From: Curtobacterium citreum
Lineage (GTDB): Bacteria > Actinomycetota > Actinomycetes > Actinomycetales > Microbacteriaceae
DNA: 64,000 nt
Direction: 5' to 3'
NCBI RefSeq assembly: GCF_006715175.1
Contig: NZ_VFMQ01000001.1
Location: 3,410,001 to 3,474,000, forward strand
The notes under the pieces were generated by a model that ran no database searches, was not told where the DNA came from, and was given only the letters and a program-made list of their open reading frames with translations. The first letter of the stretch is position 1. Each line of letters opens with the position of its first letter. A program made the translations under genes and the position numbers. Shown here piece by piece: positions 43,968-53,429 of the stretch.

Positions 43968-44903
43968 TCAGGACCAGACGCGGCGGATGCCCCAGGTACC
44001 GGTCCACGACTCGTCCGGCTCGAGCCAGCGCAGCCCCTCGCCCGAGTTGAGGGCGTTCGCCGGCGCGGTCATCGGCTCGACCGCGACCGCGAGCCCGGTG
44101 CCGTCGCCGCGGGGGAACTCGCGCGAGGTGAACACCTGGACGTAGGGGAACGAGGCGTCCTGCCACAGCTCGACCCCGTCGCCCTCGGGGCCGTGCAACG
44201 CGGTGCGGCGGACGCCGTCCTGGTCCGGGGTGATGTCCCGGTAGGCGGTGTCGAGGTCGGCGTCCCCGGCCCGCACCCCGGCGCGCAGGTCGTACGGCGT
44301 GCCCTCGACGGCGACGGTGCCGTCCGGGATCTTCTGCGCGTCCACCGTGAAGGCGGTCGCGGCGTCCAGCGTCACGACGAGGTCCTCGGCGGGGGTGTCG
44401 CCCGCGCGCAGGTACGGGTGGGCCCCCACCGCGAACGGCACCCGGACGCCCGAGCGGTTGACGATCGTGTGCGTCACCCGGATGCCGTCGTCGACGAGCT
44501 CGTGGTGCACGCGGGTCTCGAGCGTGAAGGGCCAGCCGTGCTGCGGGTGGACCGTGGCCTGCTGCTCGATCGCCGACTCGGTCTGCGAGACGACGCGGTA
44601 CGGCGAGAACCGGAGCAGGCCGTGCGAGGCGTTGCCGTACTTCGGCTCCGAGACGTCGAGTTGCTGCCGCTTCCCGTCGAGCTCCCACACGGCGCCGGCG
44701 ACCCGGTTCGGCCACGGCACGAGCACGATGCCGTCCGCGCCGGGCGGGGCCGAGGTGACGGGGAAGGGCTCGGTCAGGTCGAAGCCAGCGACCCGGAGCT
44801 CGCGGATGCCCGCGGCGACCTCGGTGACGACGGCCTCGACGACCCCGGTCTGTCCGGCGTGACGGAGGTGGTACTGCCCCCCGGTGGGTGCTGCTGCGGT
44901 CAT
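43968..44903 (-). CDS. galM: aldose 1-epimerase family protein
   Basis: Probably interconverts the anomers of galactose or a related sugar before galactokinase. The 311 residues show the family layout: LVPWPNRVAGAVWELDG near the N-terminus, ASHGLLRFSPYRV with one catalytic His, VPFAVGAHPYLRAGD with the second, and a late Glu in VAVEPMTAPANAL. ATG overlaps the stop of the DeoR regulator gene (ATGA); divergent from galTK. Confidence 0.88.
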   Translation of the reverse strand: MTAAAPTGGQYHLRHAGQTGVVEAVVTEVAAGIRELRVAGFDLTEPFPVTSAPPGADGIVLVPWPNRVAGAVWELDGKRQQLDVSEPKYGNASHGLLRFSPYRVVSQTESAIEQQATVHPQHGWPFTLETRVHHELVDDGIRVTHTIVNRSGVRVPFAVGAHPYLRAGDTPAEDLVVTLDAATAFTVDAQKIPDGTVAVEGTPYDLRAGVRAGDADLDTAYRDITPDQDGVRRTALHGPEGDGVELWQDASFPYVQVFTSREFPRGDGTGLAVAVEPMTAPANALNSGEGLRWLEPDESWTGTWGIRRVWS

Positions 44904-45754
44904 GCGGTCGCCTTCCTTCCGTCTGGTGCTGCGGTGCCGTCCCCGTCGGCGACGACGACCCGGACGCCCGCCGCCCGGATCGGGGCGACCGCGTCCGCCG
45001 TGGTGCCGGCGGTGACGACGACGTCGATGTCCTGGAGCGGACGGACGACACCGAGGTGTACCCGGCCGAACTTCGAGCCGTCCGCCACCACGACGGTACG
45101 CCGGGCCGTCGCGGCGAGCATCCGCTTCGCCTCGGTCTCCGGCAGGTTGACGTTCGTCAGACCGTGCTCGACGTCGAGCCCGGTGCCGCCGATGAACGCG
45201 ACGTCGGCGGCGATCGCGGGCAGCACGGCACCCATGAACGGCGCGACGAGCGAGTGCTGGAGCGGCCGCAGGGTCCCGCCGGTGACGACGACGGTGAACC
45301 GCGGCACGGCGGGTTCGAGCGTGAGGGCCGTGGTGAGCGAGTTCGTCACGATCGTCAGGTCGGCCAGGTCCGCCCGCGCCACGAGCGCCGTCGCCACCGC
45401 AGCCGGGGTCGTGCCGACGTCGAGCACGACGCACTGGCCGGAGCGGACGAGGTCGGCCGCCGCGCGGCCGATGGCCGCCTTCTCGACCTGGTGCTCGACC
45501 GCGGTCTCCTCGAGGGGCCGCTCGCCGGAGGTGACCCCGAGGCGGACGGCACCGCCGCGCACCCGCCGGATCCGTGCCTCCAGTTCGAGCGTGGCGAGGT
45601 CCTGGCGGACCGTCACCTCACTCGTGCCCAGGGCCGCGGCCAGGGCGGCGGTCCGGACGAGTCCGGGCGCGCCCTCGACGATGGAGACGATGCGGTCCTG
45701 CCGCAGGGGTGCCGGGAGGGCGCCGGCGAGGAAGGACAGATCGTCAGCGCTCAC
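44900..45754 (-). CDS. DeoR/GlpR-family sugar regulator
   Basis: 284 residues. An N-terminal helix-turn-helix (about 20-60, AALAAALGTSEVTVRQDLATLE) precedes a sugar-phosphate sensing domain with VVLDVGTTPAAVA and VTNSLTTALTL. Its position between the galM-like gene and the divergent galTK points to control of galactose genes. I chose the GTG at 45754; a GTG at 45772 would add six residues. The divergent region has three TTCGC-type half sites. Confidence 0.87.
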   Translation of the reverse strand: MSADDLSFLAGALPAPLRQDRIVSIVEGAPGLVRTAALAAALGTSEVTVRQDLATLELEARIRRVRGGAVRLGVTSGERPLEETAVEHQVEKAAIGRAAADLVRSGQCVVLDVGTTPAAVATALVARADLADLTIVTNSLTTALTLEPAVPRFTVVVTGGTLRPLQHSLVAPFMGAVLPAIAADVAFIGGTGLDVEHGLTNVNLPETEAKRMLAATARRTVVVADGSKFGRVHLGVVRPLQDIDVVVTAGTTADAVAPIRAAGVRVVVADGDGTAAPDGRKATA

Positions 45755-45771
45755 GGTTGCAGTTTCGCGCA

Positions 45772-45802
45772 CTTACGGAGACTTTCGCAACGCTTCGCGG
45801 AG
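45772..45802. promoter_or_regulatory. possible DeoR-regulator operator
   Basis: Between the regulator gene and galT, TTTCGC occurs twice and CTTCGC once with spacings of about 21 and 10 bases. DeoR-family proteins often bind such direct repeats. Short motif, so moderate support only. Confidence 0.35.
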
Positions 45803-45818
45803 GCGCTAGGCTCGTCCG

Positions 45819-46916
45819 GTGATCACCAAGCGCGTGACGACGCTCGCCGACGGCCGCGAGCTCATCTACTTCGACGACGCCGACACGCAGCTGCCCGCCG
45901 AGCGCAGCATCGACGAGCGTGTCCTCGACCCCCGACCCGAGACCGCGCGGATGCGGCAGGACGTCCTGACGGGCGAGTGGGTGTCGATCGCGGCGAGCCG
46001 GCAGAACCGAGTGTTCCTGCCGCCCGCCGACCAGGACCCGCTCGCGCCGCAGACGGCCGCGAACCCCTCCGAGATCCCGAGCCGGTACGACGTCGCGGTG
46101 TTCGAGAACCGGTCGCCGTCGTTCGGGCCGCTGCTCGAGGCCGAGGACGCCCCCGAGTCGCTCGAGTCGCTGTCCGACGTCGGCCTGAACCGCCAGCTGC
46201 GGTCGGTCGGGCGGTGCGAGGTCGTGTGCTTCTCCCCCGAGACGAGCGGCTCGTTCGCATCCATCTCCGAGTCGCGTGCCCGCACCGTGGTCGAGGCGTG
46301 GGCGGACCGCACCGCCGCACTCTCGGCCCTGCCCGGCATCCAGCAGGTGTTCCCGTTCGAGAACCGCGGCGAGGCGATCGGCGTCACGCTGCACCACCCG
46401 CACGGGCAGATCTACTCGTACCCGTACGTCACCCCGCGCACGCAGCGCCTGCTCGCGTCGATCGAGCGCTTCGGTCCGGACCTGTTCGAGCAGCACCTGG
46501 CGAACGAGCGGAGCTCGGATCGCGTCGTGCTGCAGGGCGAGCACTTCACGGCGTTCGTGCCGTTCGCCGCGCGCTGGCCGATCGAGGTCCACATGCTCCC
46601 GCACCGGCACGTGCCGGACTTCGCCGGGCTGACCGACGCCGAGAAGGACGAGCTCGCGTCGATGCACCTGCGGCTGACCCGCGGACTCGACGCGCTGTAC
46701 GACACCCCCACGCCGTACATCGCCGCCTGGCACCAGGCGCCGGTGCACGTCGCGCGGGACACCGTGCGCCTGATGCTGCAGATCACCTCTCCGCGTCGGG
46801 CGGCGGACAAGTTGAAGTTCCTGGCCGGCAGCGAAGCCGCCATGGGCGCCTGGATCGGGGACCTCGTGCCCGAGAAGGCGGCCGAGTTCATCCGAGGAGG
46901 GATCGAACGCGCATGA
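45819..46916 (+). CDS. galT: galactose-1-phosphate uridylyltransferase
   Basis: Leloir pathway enzyme that swaps UMP between UDP-glucose and galactose-1-phosphate. The 365 residues contain the active-site HHPHGQIYSYPYV with the nucleophilic His, the upstream ENRSPSFG motif, and a second region LPHRHVPDFAGL. The end ITSPRRAADKLKFLAGSE is typical. GTG start; overlaps galK by ATGA. Confidence 0.95.
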   Translation: MITKRVTTLADGRELIYFDDADTQLPAERSIDERVLDPRPETARMRQDVLTGEWVSIAASRQNRVFLPPADQDPLAPQTAANPSEIPSRYDVAVFENRSPSFGPLLEAEDAPESLESLSDVGLNRQLRSVGRCEVVCFSPETSGSFASISESRARTVVEAWADRTAALSALPGIQQVFPFENRGEAIGVTLHHPHGQIYSYPYVTPRTQRLLASIERFGPDLFEQHLANERSSDRVVLQGEHFTAFVPFAARWPIEVHMLPHRHVPDFAGLTDAEKDELASMHLRLTRGLDALYDTPTPYIAAWHQAPVHVARDTVRLMLQITSPRRAADKLKFLAGSEAAMGAWIGDLVPEKAAEFIRGGIERA

Positions 46917-48049
46917 CGTTCCAGCAGGTCTACGGGTACGAGCCGTCGGTGCGGTACTCCGCGCCGGGTCGGGTCAACCTGATCGGCGAGCACACCGACT
47001 ACAACGACGGGTACGTCCTGCCCTTCGCGATCGACCGGCGGACCGTCGCGTCGATCGGGCAGCGGGACGACCGTCTGCTCCGGGTCGCGTCGGCGTTCGA
47101 GCCCGACGCGGTGCACGAGCTCTCCCTCGACGAGCTCGACCCGTCGCGCATGAGCGGCTGGTCGGCGTACGTCTTCGGCATCGCGTGGGCGCTCCGCGAG
47201 CAGGCCGGTGCGGACCTGTCCGGCAAGTCCGGCTTCGACGTCTTCATCGAGTCGGACGTCCCGGTCGGCGCGGGCCTGTCGTCGAGCGCCGCGATCGAGT
47301 GCGGCGTGGCGCTTGCGTTCACCGACCTGTGGGACCTCGGCCTCTCACGCAAGCAGCTGGCCCGCGTCGGGCAGTACTCCGAGAACCACGCCGTCGGTGC
47401 CCCGACCGGCATCATGGACCAGTCGGCATCGCTCCTCGGCGAGCAGGACGCGGTCGTGTTCCTGGACTGCCGGACGCTCGACACCGCCGTGGTGGACCTG
47501 GCGCTCGAGTCGAACGACCTCGAGGTCCTGGTGATCGACACCCGCGTGGAGCACGCGCACGCCACCGGCGGCTACAAGGCCCGGCGCGACTCGTGCGAGC
47601 GCGGCGCGGCAGCGATGGGCGTCGAGGCGCTGCGCGACGTGTCCGTCGACGACCTGCCCCGTGCGCAGGAGCTGCTCGACGACGAGACCTTCCGTCGCGT
47701 CCGCCACATCGTGACCGAGGACCAGCGCGTCCTCGACACGGTGCGCACGCTGCGCGAGCAGGGACCGCGGGCGATCGGGTCGCTGCTCGTCGCCTCGCAC
47801 GAGTCGATGCGTGACGACTTCGAGATCTCGGTGCCGGAGCTCGACCTGGCGGTCGAGACCGCGATGGCGCACGGTGCGGTCGGCGCGCGGATGACCGGTG
47901 GCGGCTTCGGCGGTGCGGCGATCGCGCTGGTCGACCAGGAGGCCCGTGGCACGATCACGGACGCCGTCACGGCCGCCTTCGCCGCGTCCGGGTACCGCGA
48001 GCCGAACGTGTTCACGGTGCACGCGGCGCAGGGCGCCCGGCGCGACTGA
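46913..48049 (+). CDS. galK: galactokinase
   Basis: Phosphorylates galactose at C1, first step of the Leloir pathway. The 378 residues show the GHMP motifs: PGRVNLIGEHTDYNDGYVL near 20, the ATP loop VGAGLSSSAAIECG near 120, and the late GARMTGGGFGGAAIALV. The ATG is inside the galT stop overlap, so the two are translationally coupled. Confidence 0.95.
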   Translation: MTFQQVYGYEPSVRYSAPGRVNLIGEHTDYNDGYVLPFAIDRRTVASIGQRDDRLLRVASAFEPDAVHELSLDELDPSRMSGWSAYVFGIAWALREQAGADLSGKSGFDVFIESDVPVGAGLSSSAAIECGVALAFTDLWDLGLSRKQLARVGQYSENHAVGAPTGIMDQSASLLGEQDAVVFLDCRTLDTAVVDLALESNDLEVLVIDTRVEHAHATGGYKARRDSCERGAAAMGVEALRDVSVDDLPRAQELLDDETFRRVRHIVTEDQRVLDTVRTLREQGPRAIGSLLVASHESMRDDFEISVPELDLAVETAMAHGAVGARMTGGGFGGAAIALVDQEARGTITDAVTAAFAASGYREPNVFTVHAAQGARRD

Positions 48050-48063
48050 GCGCCGCGGAACCA

Positions 48064-48105
48064 GAAGCAGCTCGCGCCACGGATCCCCACGGCGCGAGCT
48101 GCTTC
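48064..48105. terminator. long hairpin after galK
   Basis: A 15-bp perfect stem (GAAGCAGCTCGCGCC, 48064-48078, with 48091-48105), extended outward with mismatches to about 48058-48110. Confidence 0.65.
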
Positions 48106-48142
48106 CTGTTGTGCGAACGGCTCTGGGGCCGCCACCCGCTGA

Positions 48143-48180
48143 ACGGGAGGCGCGTGGCGGGCCCCAGCCGCGCCTCCCGT
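48143..48180. terminator. hairpin, GGAGGC family
   Basis: Arms ACGGGAGGCGCG (48143-48154) and CGCGCCTCCCGT (48169-48180). Same core and flanks (CGTCCGTCGG after it) as the hairpins behind the kinase gene. Confidence 0.6.
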
Positions 48181-48209
48181 CCGTCGGTCGGCCGCGACCA
48201 GCCCGCGAG

Positions 48210-48250
48210 AGCGACAGATCGCCGCGGACATCCCACGGCGATCTGTCGCT
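48210..48250. terminator. hairpin before folD 3' end
   Basis: A perfect 15-bp stem (AGCGACAGATCGCCG, 48210-48224, with 48236-48250). With the two hairpins before it and a GC-rich inverted repeat at about 48264-48292, the 276-base galK-folD gap is almost wholly palindromic. Function beyond termination unknown. Confidence 0.6.
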
Positions 48251-48325
48251 TCGGCGAAGAAGCAGCGGGCCGGCGGCGGGCCGGCCGCCCGCGGCACGCG
48301 CTCGGCCAGTGCAGGAGGCGCTCGT

Positions 48326-49264
48326 CTAGTGCAGGTGGCGCTCGGCGGCCTCGACGACGTTCTTCATGAGCATCGCCCGGGTCATCGGCCCGACGCCGCC
48401 CGGTGTCGGCGAGAGGAACCCCGCGACGGACGCCACCGCGGGGTCGACGTCGCCGTGCAGCTTCGCCTTGCCCGTGTCCTGGTCCACGATGCGGCTGATG
48501 CCCACGTCGATCACGGCCGCCCCGGGCTGCACCCAGTCCGGCTGGACGAGCCGGGCGACCCCGGCCGCGGCGACGATGATGTCCGCGCGACGGCACTCGG
48601 CGGCGACGTCCTCGGTCAGCGAGTGCGTCAGCGTGGCCGTGGCCTCGAGCCGGGTGAGCAGCAGCCCGAGCGGGCGGCCGACGGTGAGCCCCTGCCCGAT
48701 GATCGTGACGTGCTGACCCCGGATCGGGACGTCGTACGCCTCGAGCATCGCCACGATGCCGCGCGGAGTGCACGGCAGCGGGGCGTCGATCGTCCCGGCA
48801 CCACCGGGGACCGCGATGACGAGCTCCCCGAGGTTCGTCGGGTGCAGGCCGTCGGCGTCCTTCGCCGGGTTCATCAGCTCGAGCATCGGGATCGGGTCGA
48901 TGCCCTGCGGCAGCGGGAGCTGCACGATGAACGCCGTGACCCGGGGGTCGTCGTTCATCTGCAGGATCGCCGCCCTGATGTCGGCGGCACTCGCGGACGA
49001 GGGCAGGTCGATGCGGACCGAGTCGAGCCCGATCTGCGCCGAGTCCTTGTGCTTGCCGGCGACGTACGACACCGAGCCGGGGTTCTGGCCGACCATGATC
49101 GTGCCGAGACCGGGTCGGAACCCGTGGTCGTGCAGCCGGTCGATCCGGACCTTCAGGTCGTCGAGCGTGCGGGCGGCGAGGGCGGTGCCGTCGATGCGGA
49201 CGGCACTGCCCTCACCCGCCCAGCGCTCGCGCGGCAGGGGCGCGATCGAGGGCGCGGCGCTCAC
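48326..49264 (-). CDS. folD: bifunctional methylenetetrahydrofolate dehydrogenase/cyclohydrolase
   Basis: Converts 5,10-methylene-THF to 10-formyl-THF. The 312 residues include the catalytic [13 protein letters not shown] with its Lys, the substrate motif [26 protein letters not shown] and the NADP loop [11 protein letters not shown]. It ends with the family [16 protein letters not shown] start overlaps the glyA stop (GTGA); expressed with glyA behind the ZTP riboswitch. Confidence 0.95.
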   Translation of the reverse strand: MSAAPSIAPLPRERWAGEGSAVRIDGTALAARTLDDLKVRIDRLHDHGFRPGLGTIMVGQNPGSVSYVAGKHKDSAQIGLDSVRIDLPSSASAADIRAAILQMNDDPRVTAFIVQLPLPQGIDPIPMLELMNPAKDADGLHPTNLGELVIAVPGGAGTIDAPLPCTPRGIVAMLEAYDVPIRGQHVTIIGQGLTVGRPLGLLLTRLEATATLTHSLTEDVAAECRRADIIVAAAGVARLVQPDWVQPGAAVIDVGISRIVDQDTGKAKLHGDVDPAVASVAGFLSPTPGGVGPMTRAMLMKNVVEAAERHLH

Positions 49265-50550
49265 GCGTACAGCGGGAACGCGTCGGCCAGCGCCTTCACC
49301 CGGGCCGAGAGTGCCGCGATGTCCGGGTTCGGCATGAGCGTCAGCGCGATGATGTCGGCGACCTCGGTGAACTCGGCGTCGCCGAACCCGCGGGTCGCCA
49401 GCGCCGGGGTGCCGATCCGGACACCCGAGGTGACCATCGGCGGGCGCGGGTCGAACGGCACGGAGTTGCGGTTCACGGTGATGCCGACCTGGTGCAGCAG
49501 GTCCTCGGCCTGCTTGCCGTCGACCTCGGACTCGCGCAGGTCGACGAGCACCAGGTGCACGTCGGTGCCGCCGGTGAGGACGTCGATGCCGGCGGCCTTC
49601 GCGTCGGCCTGCGTGAGGCGGTCCGCCAGCAGACGGGCACCGCGGAGCGTGCGCTCCTGGCGGTCCTTGAACTCGGGCTGCGCGGCGAGCAGGAACGCGG
49701 TGGCCTTGGCGGCGATCACGTGCATGAGCGGACCGCCCTGCTGGCCCGGGAACACGGCCGAGTTGAGCTTCTTGAAGAGCGACTCGTCGTTGGACAGGAT
49801 GATGCCCGAGCGCGGACCGGCGAGGGTCTTGTGCACGGTCGACGACACGACGTGGGCGTGCGGCAGGGGCGACGGGTGCAGGCCCGCGGCGACGAGGCCC
49901 GCGAAGTGCGCCATGTCCACCCAGAGGGTCGCGCCGACCTCGTCCGCGATCTCGCGGAACTTCGCGAAGTCGAGCTGGCGGGGGTAGGCCGACCATCCGG
50001 CGATGAGCACCTTGGGCTGGTGCTCGACGGCCTTGGCGCGGATGTCGTCGTAGTCGACCTCGAACGTCTCCGGGTCGACGCCGTACGACACGGCGTTGTA
50101 GATGCGGCCGGAGAAGTTGAGCTTCATGCCGTGGGTCAGGTGACCGCCGTGGGCGAGCTCGAGGCCCAGGATGGTGTCCCCGGCGGAGGCGATGGCGTGC
50201 AGGACCGCGGCGTTCGCGCTGGCGCCGGAGTGCGGCTGGACGTTCGCGTACGCGGCGCCGAACAGGGCCTTCGCCCGGTCGATGGCGAGCTGCTCGGCGA
50301 CGTCGACGAACTCGCAGCCGCCGTAGTAGCGCTTGCCCGGGTAGCCCTCGGCGTACTTGTTCGTCAGGACGGACCCCTGCGACTCGAGCACGGCGCGCGG
50401 GACGAAGTTCTCGGACGCGATCATCTCGAGGGTGTCGCGCTGGCGGCCGAGCTCCTGCTCGAGCACCTTGGCGATCTCGGGATCGACCGCGCTGAGCGGG
50501 GCGTTGAACGTCGACTGCGTGGACGCAGCGGGCAGATCGGTGATGGACAC
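49261..50550 (-). CDS. glyA: serine hydroxymethyltransferase
   Basis: PLP enzyme that makes glycine and methylene-THF from serine, feeding folD. The 429 residues include [29 protein letters not shown] and the PLP-lysine region [19 protein letters not shown] start with GAGGAG upstream. The leader carries a ZTP riboswitch, which fits a one-carbon supply gene. Confidence 0.96.
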   Translation of the reverse strand: MSITDLPAASTQSTFNAPLSAVDPEIAKVLEQELGRQRDTLEMIASENFVPRAVLESQGSVLTNKYAEGYPGKRYYGGCEFVDVAEQLAIDRAKALFGAAYANVQPHSGASANAAVLHAIASAGDTILGLELAHGGHLTHGMKLNFSGRIYNAVSYGVDPETFEVDYDDIRAKAVEHQPKVLIAGWSAYPRQLDFAKFREIADEVGATLWVDMAHFAGLVAAGLHPSPLPHAHVVSSTVHKTLAGPRSGIILSNDESLFKKLNSAVFPGQQGGPLMHVIAAKATAFLLAAQPEFKDRQERTLRGARLLADRLTQADAKAAGIDVLTGGTDVHLVLVDLRESEVDGKQAEDLLHQVGITVNRNSVPFDPRPPMVTSGVRIGTPALATRGFGDAEFTEVADIIALTLMPNPDIAALSARVKALADAFPLYA

Positions 50551-50603
50551 GGGACTCCTCGTTGTCTGTTCCGTCGCGCGCGTGCACGACGAGGTGGACT
50601 GGT

Positions 50604-50690
50604 GGGCGCGGCCCAGGCGTACGGCCGCGCTCCGTGTCAGGTGTCGCTCCCCGATGGTGACCCATCCAACGCCAGTCGCGACCCGTCGAT
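50604..50690 (-). promoter_or_regulatory. ZTP (pfl) riboswitch upstream of glyA-folD
   Basis: The minus-strand leader of glyA contains the pfl-RNA signature: CGCGACTGGCG, then ACCATCGGGGAGCG in the first half and GTACGCCTGGGC at the 3' end, with helices to match. This class senses ZTP/ZMP, which builds up when 10-formyl-THF is short, and turns on folate one-carbon genes. The expression platform lies in the last 54 bases before the GTG. Confidence 0.92.
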
Positions 50691-50726
50691 CGTACCGAGC
50701 CGGTCGGTTCGTGTCACCCTTGTCGC

Positions 50727-51026
50727 ATGACCCTGAGCAGCCCGGAGCTCGACGAACGCACCGATCTCCGCGCCCGGTACGACGTGCCGTGGACGACGGT
50801 GGTGTGGGACGACCCGGTCAACCTCATGTCCTACGTGACGTACGTCTTCCAGAGCTACTTCGGCTTCAGCCACGACCGCGCGGACCACCTGATGCGCCAG
50901 GTGCACGTCGACGGGCGGGCGATCGTCGCGAGCGGCGCGCGCGAGGCCATGGAACGCCACGTCGAGGCGATGCACGGGTTCGGCCTGCAGGCCACGGTCG
51001 AGCGGGCGCCGGGAGCGGACGCGTGA
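50727..51026 (+). CDS. clpS: ATP-dependent Clp protease adaptor ClpS
   Basis: Delivers N-degron substrates to ClpAP/ClpCP. The 99 residues have the core motif [19 protein letters not shown] (about 22-40), where the Asp-rich loop holds the N-terminal residue of the substrate, followed by the [10 protein letters not shown] segment. Overlaps the next gene by GTGA. Confidence 0.95.
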   Translation: MTLSSPELDERTDLRARYDVPWTTVVWDDPVNLMSYVTYVFQSYFGFSHDRADHLMRQVHVDGRAIVASGAREAMERHVEAMHGFGLQATVERAPGADA

Positions 51027-51499
51027 TCCCGTTCGTGCGACGGCGGGACGGCGTGCACCTGGGCCTGTCCTCCGGCGAGCGCGCCCTGCTCGCGAGCCTG
51101 ACGGAGCAGCTGCAGCAGGTGCTCGACGGCGACCTGTCGGACGACCCGATCGCGTCGCGCATGTTCCCGGACGCCTACCCGCAGGACCCCGAGGCGAGCG
51201 CCGAGTTCGCGCAGTACACGCGGTCGGACCTGCTGGCGCAGAAGACCACGAACGCGGGGGTCGTCCTGGCGTGGGCGACCGGGGCGCGGGACGGCGTGCT
51301 CACCCAGGAGGACGAGCAGGCTTGGCTCCGCTGCCTGACCGACCTGCGGCTCACGATCGCGGAGCGGCTCGGCATCGTGGACGCCGCGACCGAGGAGTCG
51401 TCGTACACCGGCGACGCCGGTGTCGGGCTCCGGGACGTGTACGACTGGCTCGGGTTCGTGCAGGAACACCTGGTCGCGACGCTCACGTCCGCGCGCTGA
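51023..51499 (+). CDS. DUF2017 family protein
   Basis: 158 residues, soluble and mostly helical, with LLASLTEQLQQVLDG and MFPDAYPQDPEASAEF motifs typical of DUF2017 proteins encoded right after clpS in actinobacteria. GTG start in the clpS stop. Exact role unknown; the linkage suggests a part in Clp-dependent proteolysis. Confidence 0.85.
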   Translation: MIPFVRRRDGVHLGLSSGERALLASLTEQLQQVLDGDLSDDPIASRMFPDAYPQDPEASAEFAQYTRSDLLAQKTTNAGVVLAWATGARDGVLTQEDEQAWLRCLTDLRLTIAERLGIVDAATEESSYTGDAGVGLRDVYDWLGFVQEHLVATLTSAR

Positions 51500-51506
51500 C
51501 GACCGG

Positions 51507-51540
51507 ACGGGAGGCACGGGGCACGTCCGCCCCGCGCCTC
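51507..51540. terminator. hairpin, GGAGGC family, overlapping a stop codon
   Basis: ACGGGAGGC and GCGCCTC arms around a GC-rich centre between convergent genes. The right arm ends in the stop codon of the oxidoreductase gene. Confidence 0.5.
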
Positions 51541-52411
51541 ACCCGAGCAGGTCGTCGCGGTGGTCGGCCGCCCACGCCCGGAGCGGGCGCGGCGCGGTCC
51601 CGGTGATCCGGGTGACGTCGTCGCGCATCACGTCGACGCCGTCGAGACCCCGTCGGAGCACCCGCCCGAACTGCTGGCGGAGGCCCTCGGCCTGCCAGGC
51701 GGGCACGCCGCCGGCGCGGACCACGGCGCGGTACACGCGGCTCGGCAGGTGCAGCGGCCGGACGCGTCGGCCGAGGCCGGCGGTCAGCTCGTCGGCGATG
51801 CCGTGCGCGTCGAGGGACGCCGGGCCGGTGAGCACCGGTTCGGTGCCGTCGTGCCCGTCGGTCGTCAGCACGGTCGCGGCCGTGCGGGCGATGTCGGCGG
51901 TGTCGATCCACCCGGCGCGGCCGCGGCCGGTGGTGTGCGGGAACCAGCCGCGACGGATCGCCGGCGCGGAGGGCAGCAGGTTCGTCATGAAGGCCGACGG
52001 GTGCAGGATCGTCCACGCCGTCCCGCTCGCGCGGAGCAGCCGGTCCGTGCGCCAGGCCGCCGCGGCCCAGGGCATCGGGGAGTGCTCGGCGGCGTCGCCC
52101 CCGGACAGGTGCACGACCCGCGGGACCCCCGCGCACTGGGCCGCCCGGACGCCGGTCGCCCCCTGCTCGGCCTGCCGCTCGCTGACCGGGGTGACGAGGA
52201 AGAACCGGTCGACGCCGTCGAGCGCCCGGGTCAGGGCGTCGAGGTCGTCGAGGTCCGCGAGCCGCGCGTCGACGCCCCGTGCACGGAGAAGCTCGGCCTG
52301 GTCCTGACGGCGGACGACGGCGCGAACCTGGACACCCTCGGCGTGCAGCAGCTCGAGGGTCTTCCCGCCGACGTCGCCGGTGACCCCGGTGATGGCGATG
52401 GTCTCGGTCAC
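51539..52411 (-). CDS. NmrA-type NAD(P)H-binding oxidoreductase
   Basis: 290 residues. An N-terminal Rossmann fold has the loop ITGVTGDVGGKTLELL (about 7-22), then VRAVVRRQDQ for cofactor choice. The rest follows NmrA/quinone-reductase-2-like proteins (RVVHLSGGDAAEHSP; WTILHPSAFMTNLL). Substrate unknown. Divergent from a MarR regulator that probably controls it. Confidence 0.88.
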   Translation of the reverse strand: MTETIAITGVTGDVGGKTLELLHAEGVQVRAVVRRQDQAELLRARGVDARLADLDDLDALTRALDGVDRFFLVTPVSERQAEQGATGVRAAQCAGVPRVVHLSGGDAAEHSPMPWAAAAWRTDRLLRASGTAWTILHPSAFMTNLLPSAPAIRRGWFPHTTGRGRAGWIDTADIARTAATVLTTDGHDGTEPVLTGPASLDAHGIADELTAGLGRRVRPLHLPSRVYRAVVRAGGVPAWQAEGLRQQFGRVLRRGLDGVDVMRDDVTRITGTAPRPLRAWAADHRDDLLG

Positions 52412-52471
52412 GGTGCTCCTCCTTCGGTATCAGTTTCCTGTTACTCGACGGTACGCCGGTACCATCGGTGC

Positions 52472-52930
52472 GTGTCCAGCGACTTCTCGGTGACCCACGA
52501 CGACGTGGACGCGATCGCCGCGTGGACGGTCGTCCGTGCCGCGCGCGAGCTCGCCCGCCGCCTCGACGAGGAACTCGCGCCCCTCGGCCTGACCCCCGTC
52601 GGCTTCGGCGCACTCGTGCAGCTCGCCGCCGCCGACGAGCTCAACCAGGCCGAGCTCGCGCGGGCGGTGGGGGTCCGCGCGCAGAGCATGGGCAGCCTGG
52701 TCGAGTCGCTCGCGACGCGGAGACTCGTGGCGCGCGGTGCTGCACCCGGTCGGGGACGAGCCTCCCGGCTGCACCTGACGGACGCCGGACGCGAGCTGCT
52801 CGCCGCGGCCTGGCCACGCGTCCTGGCCAGCAACACGTGGTTCCCCGACGGCGGCGAGTCGGTGGCGCGCGCCCTGCGCCCCTTCACGACCGACGGGACG
52901 GTCAGCGCGCGAGCGGACGGTCTCGCCTGA
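52472..52930 (+). CDS. MarR-family regulator, divergent from NmrA-type gene
   Basis: 152 residues with a winged helix (about 50-115, LNQAELARAVGVRAQSMGSLVESLATRRLV). The 60-base divergent region contains GGTACGCCGGTACC, an inverted repeat that could be its operator. The recognition helix sequence RAQSMG resembles that of the next gene's VRPQSMGA, so the two regulators are probably related. GTG start. Confidence 0.85.
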   Translation: MSSDFSVTHDDVDAIAAWTVVRAARELARRLDEELAPLGLTPVGFGALVQLAAADELNQAELARAVGVRAQSMGSLVESLATRRLVARGAAPGRGRASRLHLTDAGRELLAAAWPRVLASNTWFPDGGESVARALRPFTTDGTVSARADGLA

Positions 52931-52991
52931 GCACCGACGGAATCGCAAGGCAGCCTTGCAAGTTCTCCTGCGGGAGGAGTACCGTTCCGGT

Positions 52992-53411
52992 GTGGAATCA
53001 TCCGAGGAGCTCGCCGGCGACCTGCTGACCCTGCACGGACGGATCCGGCGGACCCTGCTCACCGGCAAGGCCGACGAGGTGACCGCCTCGCAGACCGCCG
53101 CGCTCGGCCGGCTGCTGCGCCACGGTGAGTCCACCGTCGCCGACCTCGCCCGGGCCGAGGGGGTCCGGCCGCAGTCCATGGGCGCGACCGTCCAGGCACT
53201 CGTCGACCTCGGACTGGCCGAGCGCCGACCGGACCCGGACGACGGCCGCCGCACCCTCGTCCGCGCGACGGACACCGGCTCCCGCGCGCGCGAGGACGCC
53301 TGGGCCACCCGCACCCGCGTGCTCGCCGAGCGGCTCGCGGCGCTGCCGGAGGACGACCGCCGGACCGTCGCCCGCGCGCTCGAGATCCTCACCCCGCTCA
53401 CCGAAGCCTGA
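52992..53411 (+). CDS. MarR-family regulator upstream of MFS exporter
   Basis: 139 residues. Winged helix (ESTVADLARAEGVRPQSMGATV), then the wing with RRPDPDDGRRTLV. GTG start at 52992 with GGAGGAG upstream at a long spacing; an earlier start at 52956 is possible. CTTGCAAG just upstream of the start could be an operator. It is 18 bases before the likely start of the exporter, so it probably controls it. Confidence 0.82.
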   Translation: MESSEELAGDLLTLHGRIRRTLLTGKADEVTASQTAALGRLLRHGESTVADLARAEGVRPQSMGATVQALVDLGLAERRPDPDDGRRTLVRATDTGSRAREDAWATRTRVLAERLAALPEDDRRTVARALEILTPLTEA

Positions 53412-53429
53412 CCCGGAAGAAGCCCCACC

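Noticed and set aside
50604..50690. Glycine riboswitch upstream of glyA
   Set aside because: The conserved blocks match the ZTP (pfl) class, not the tandem glycine aptamers.
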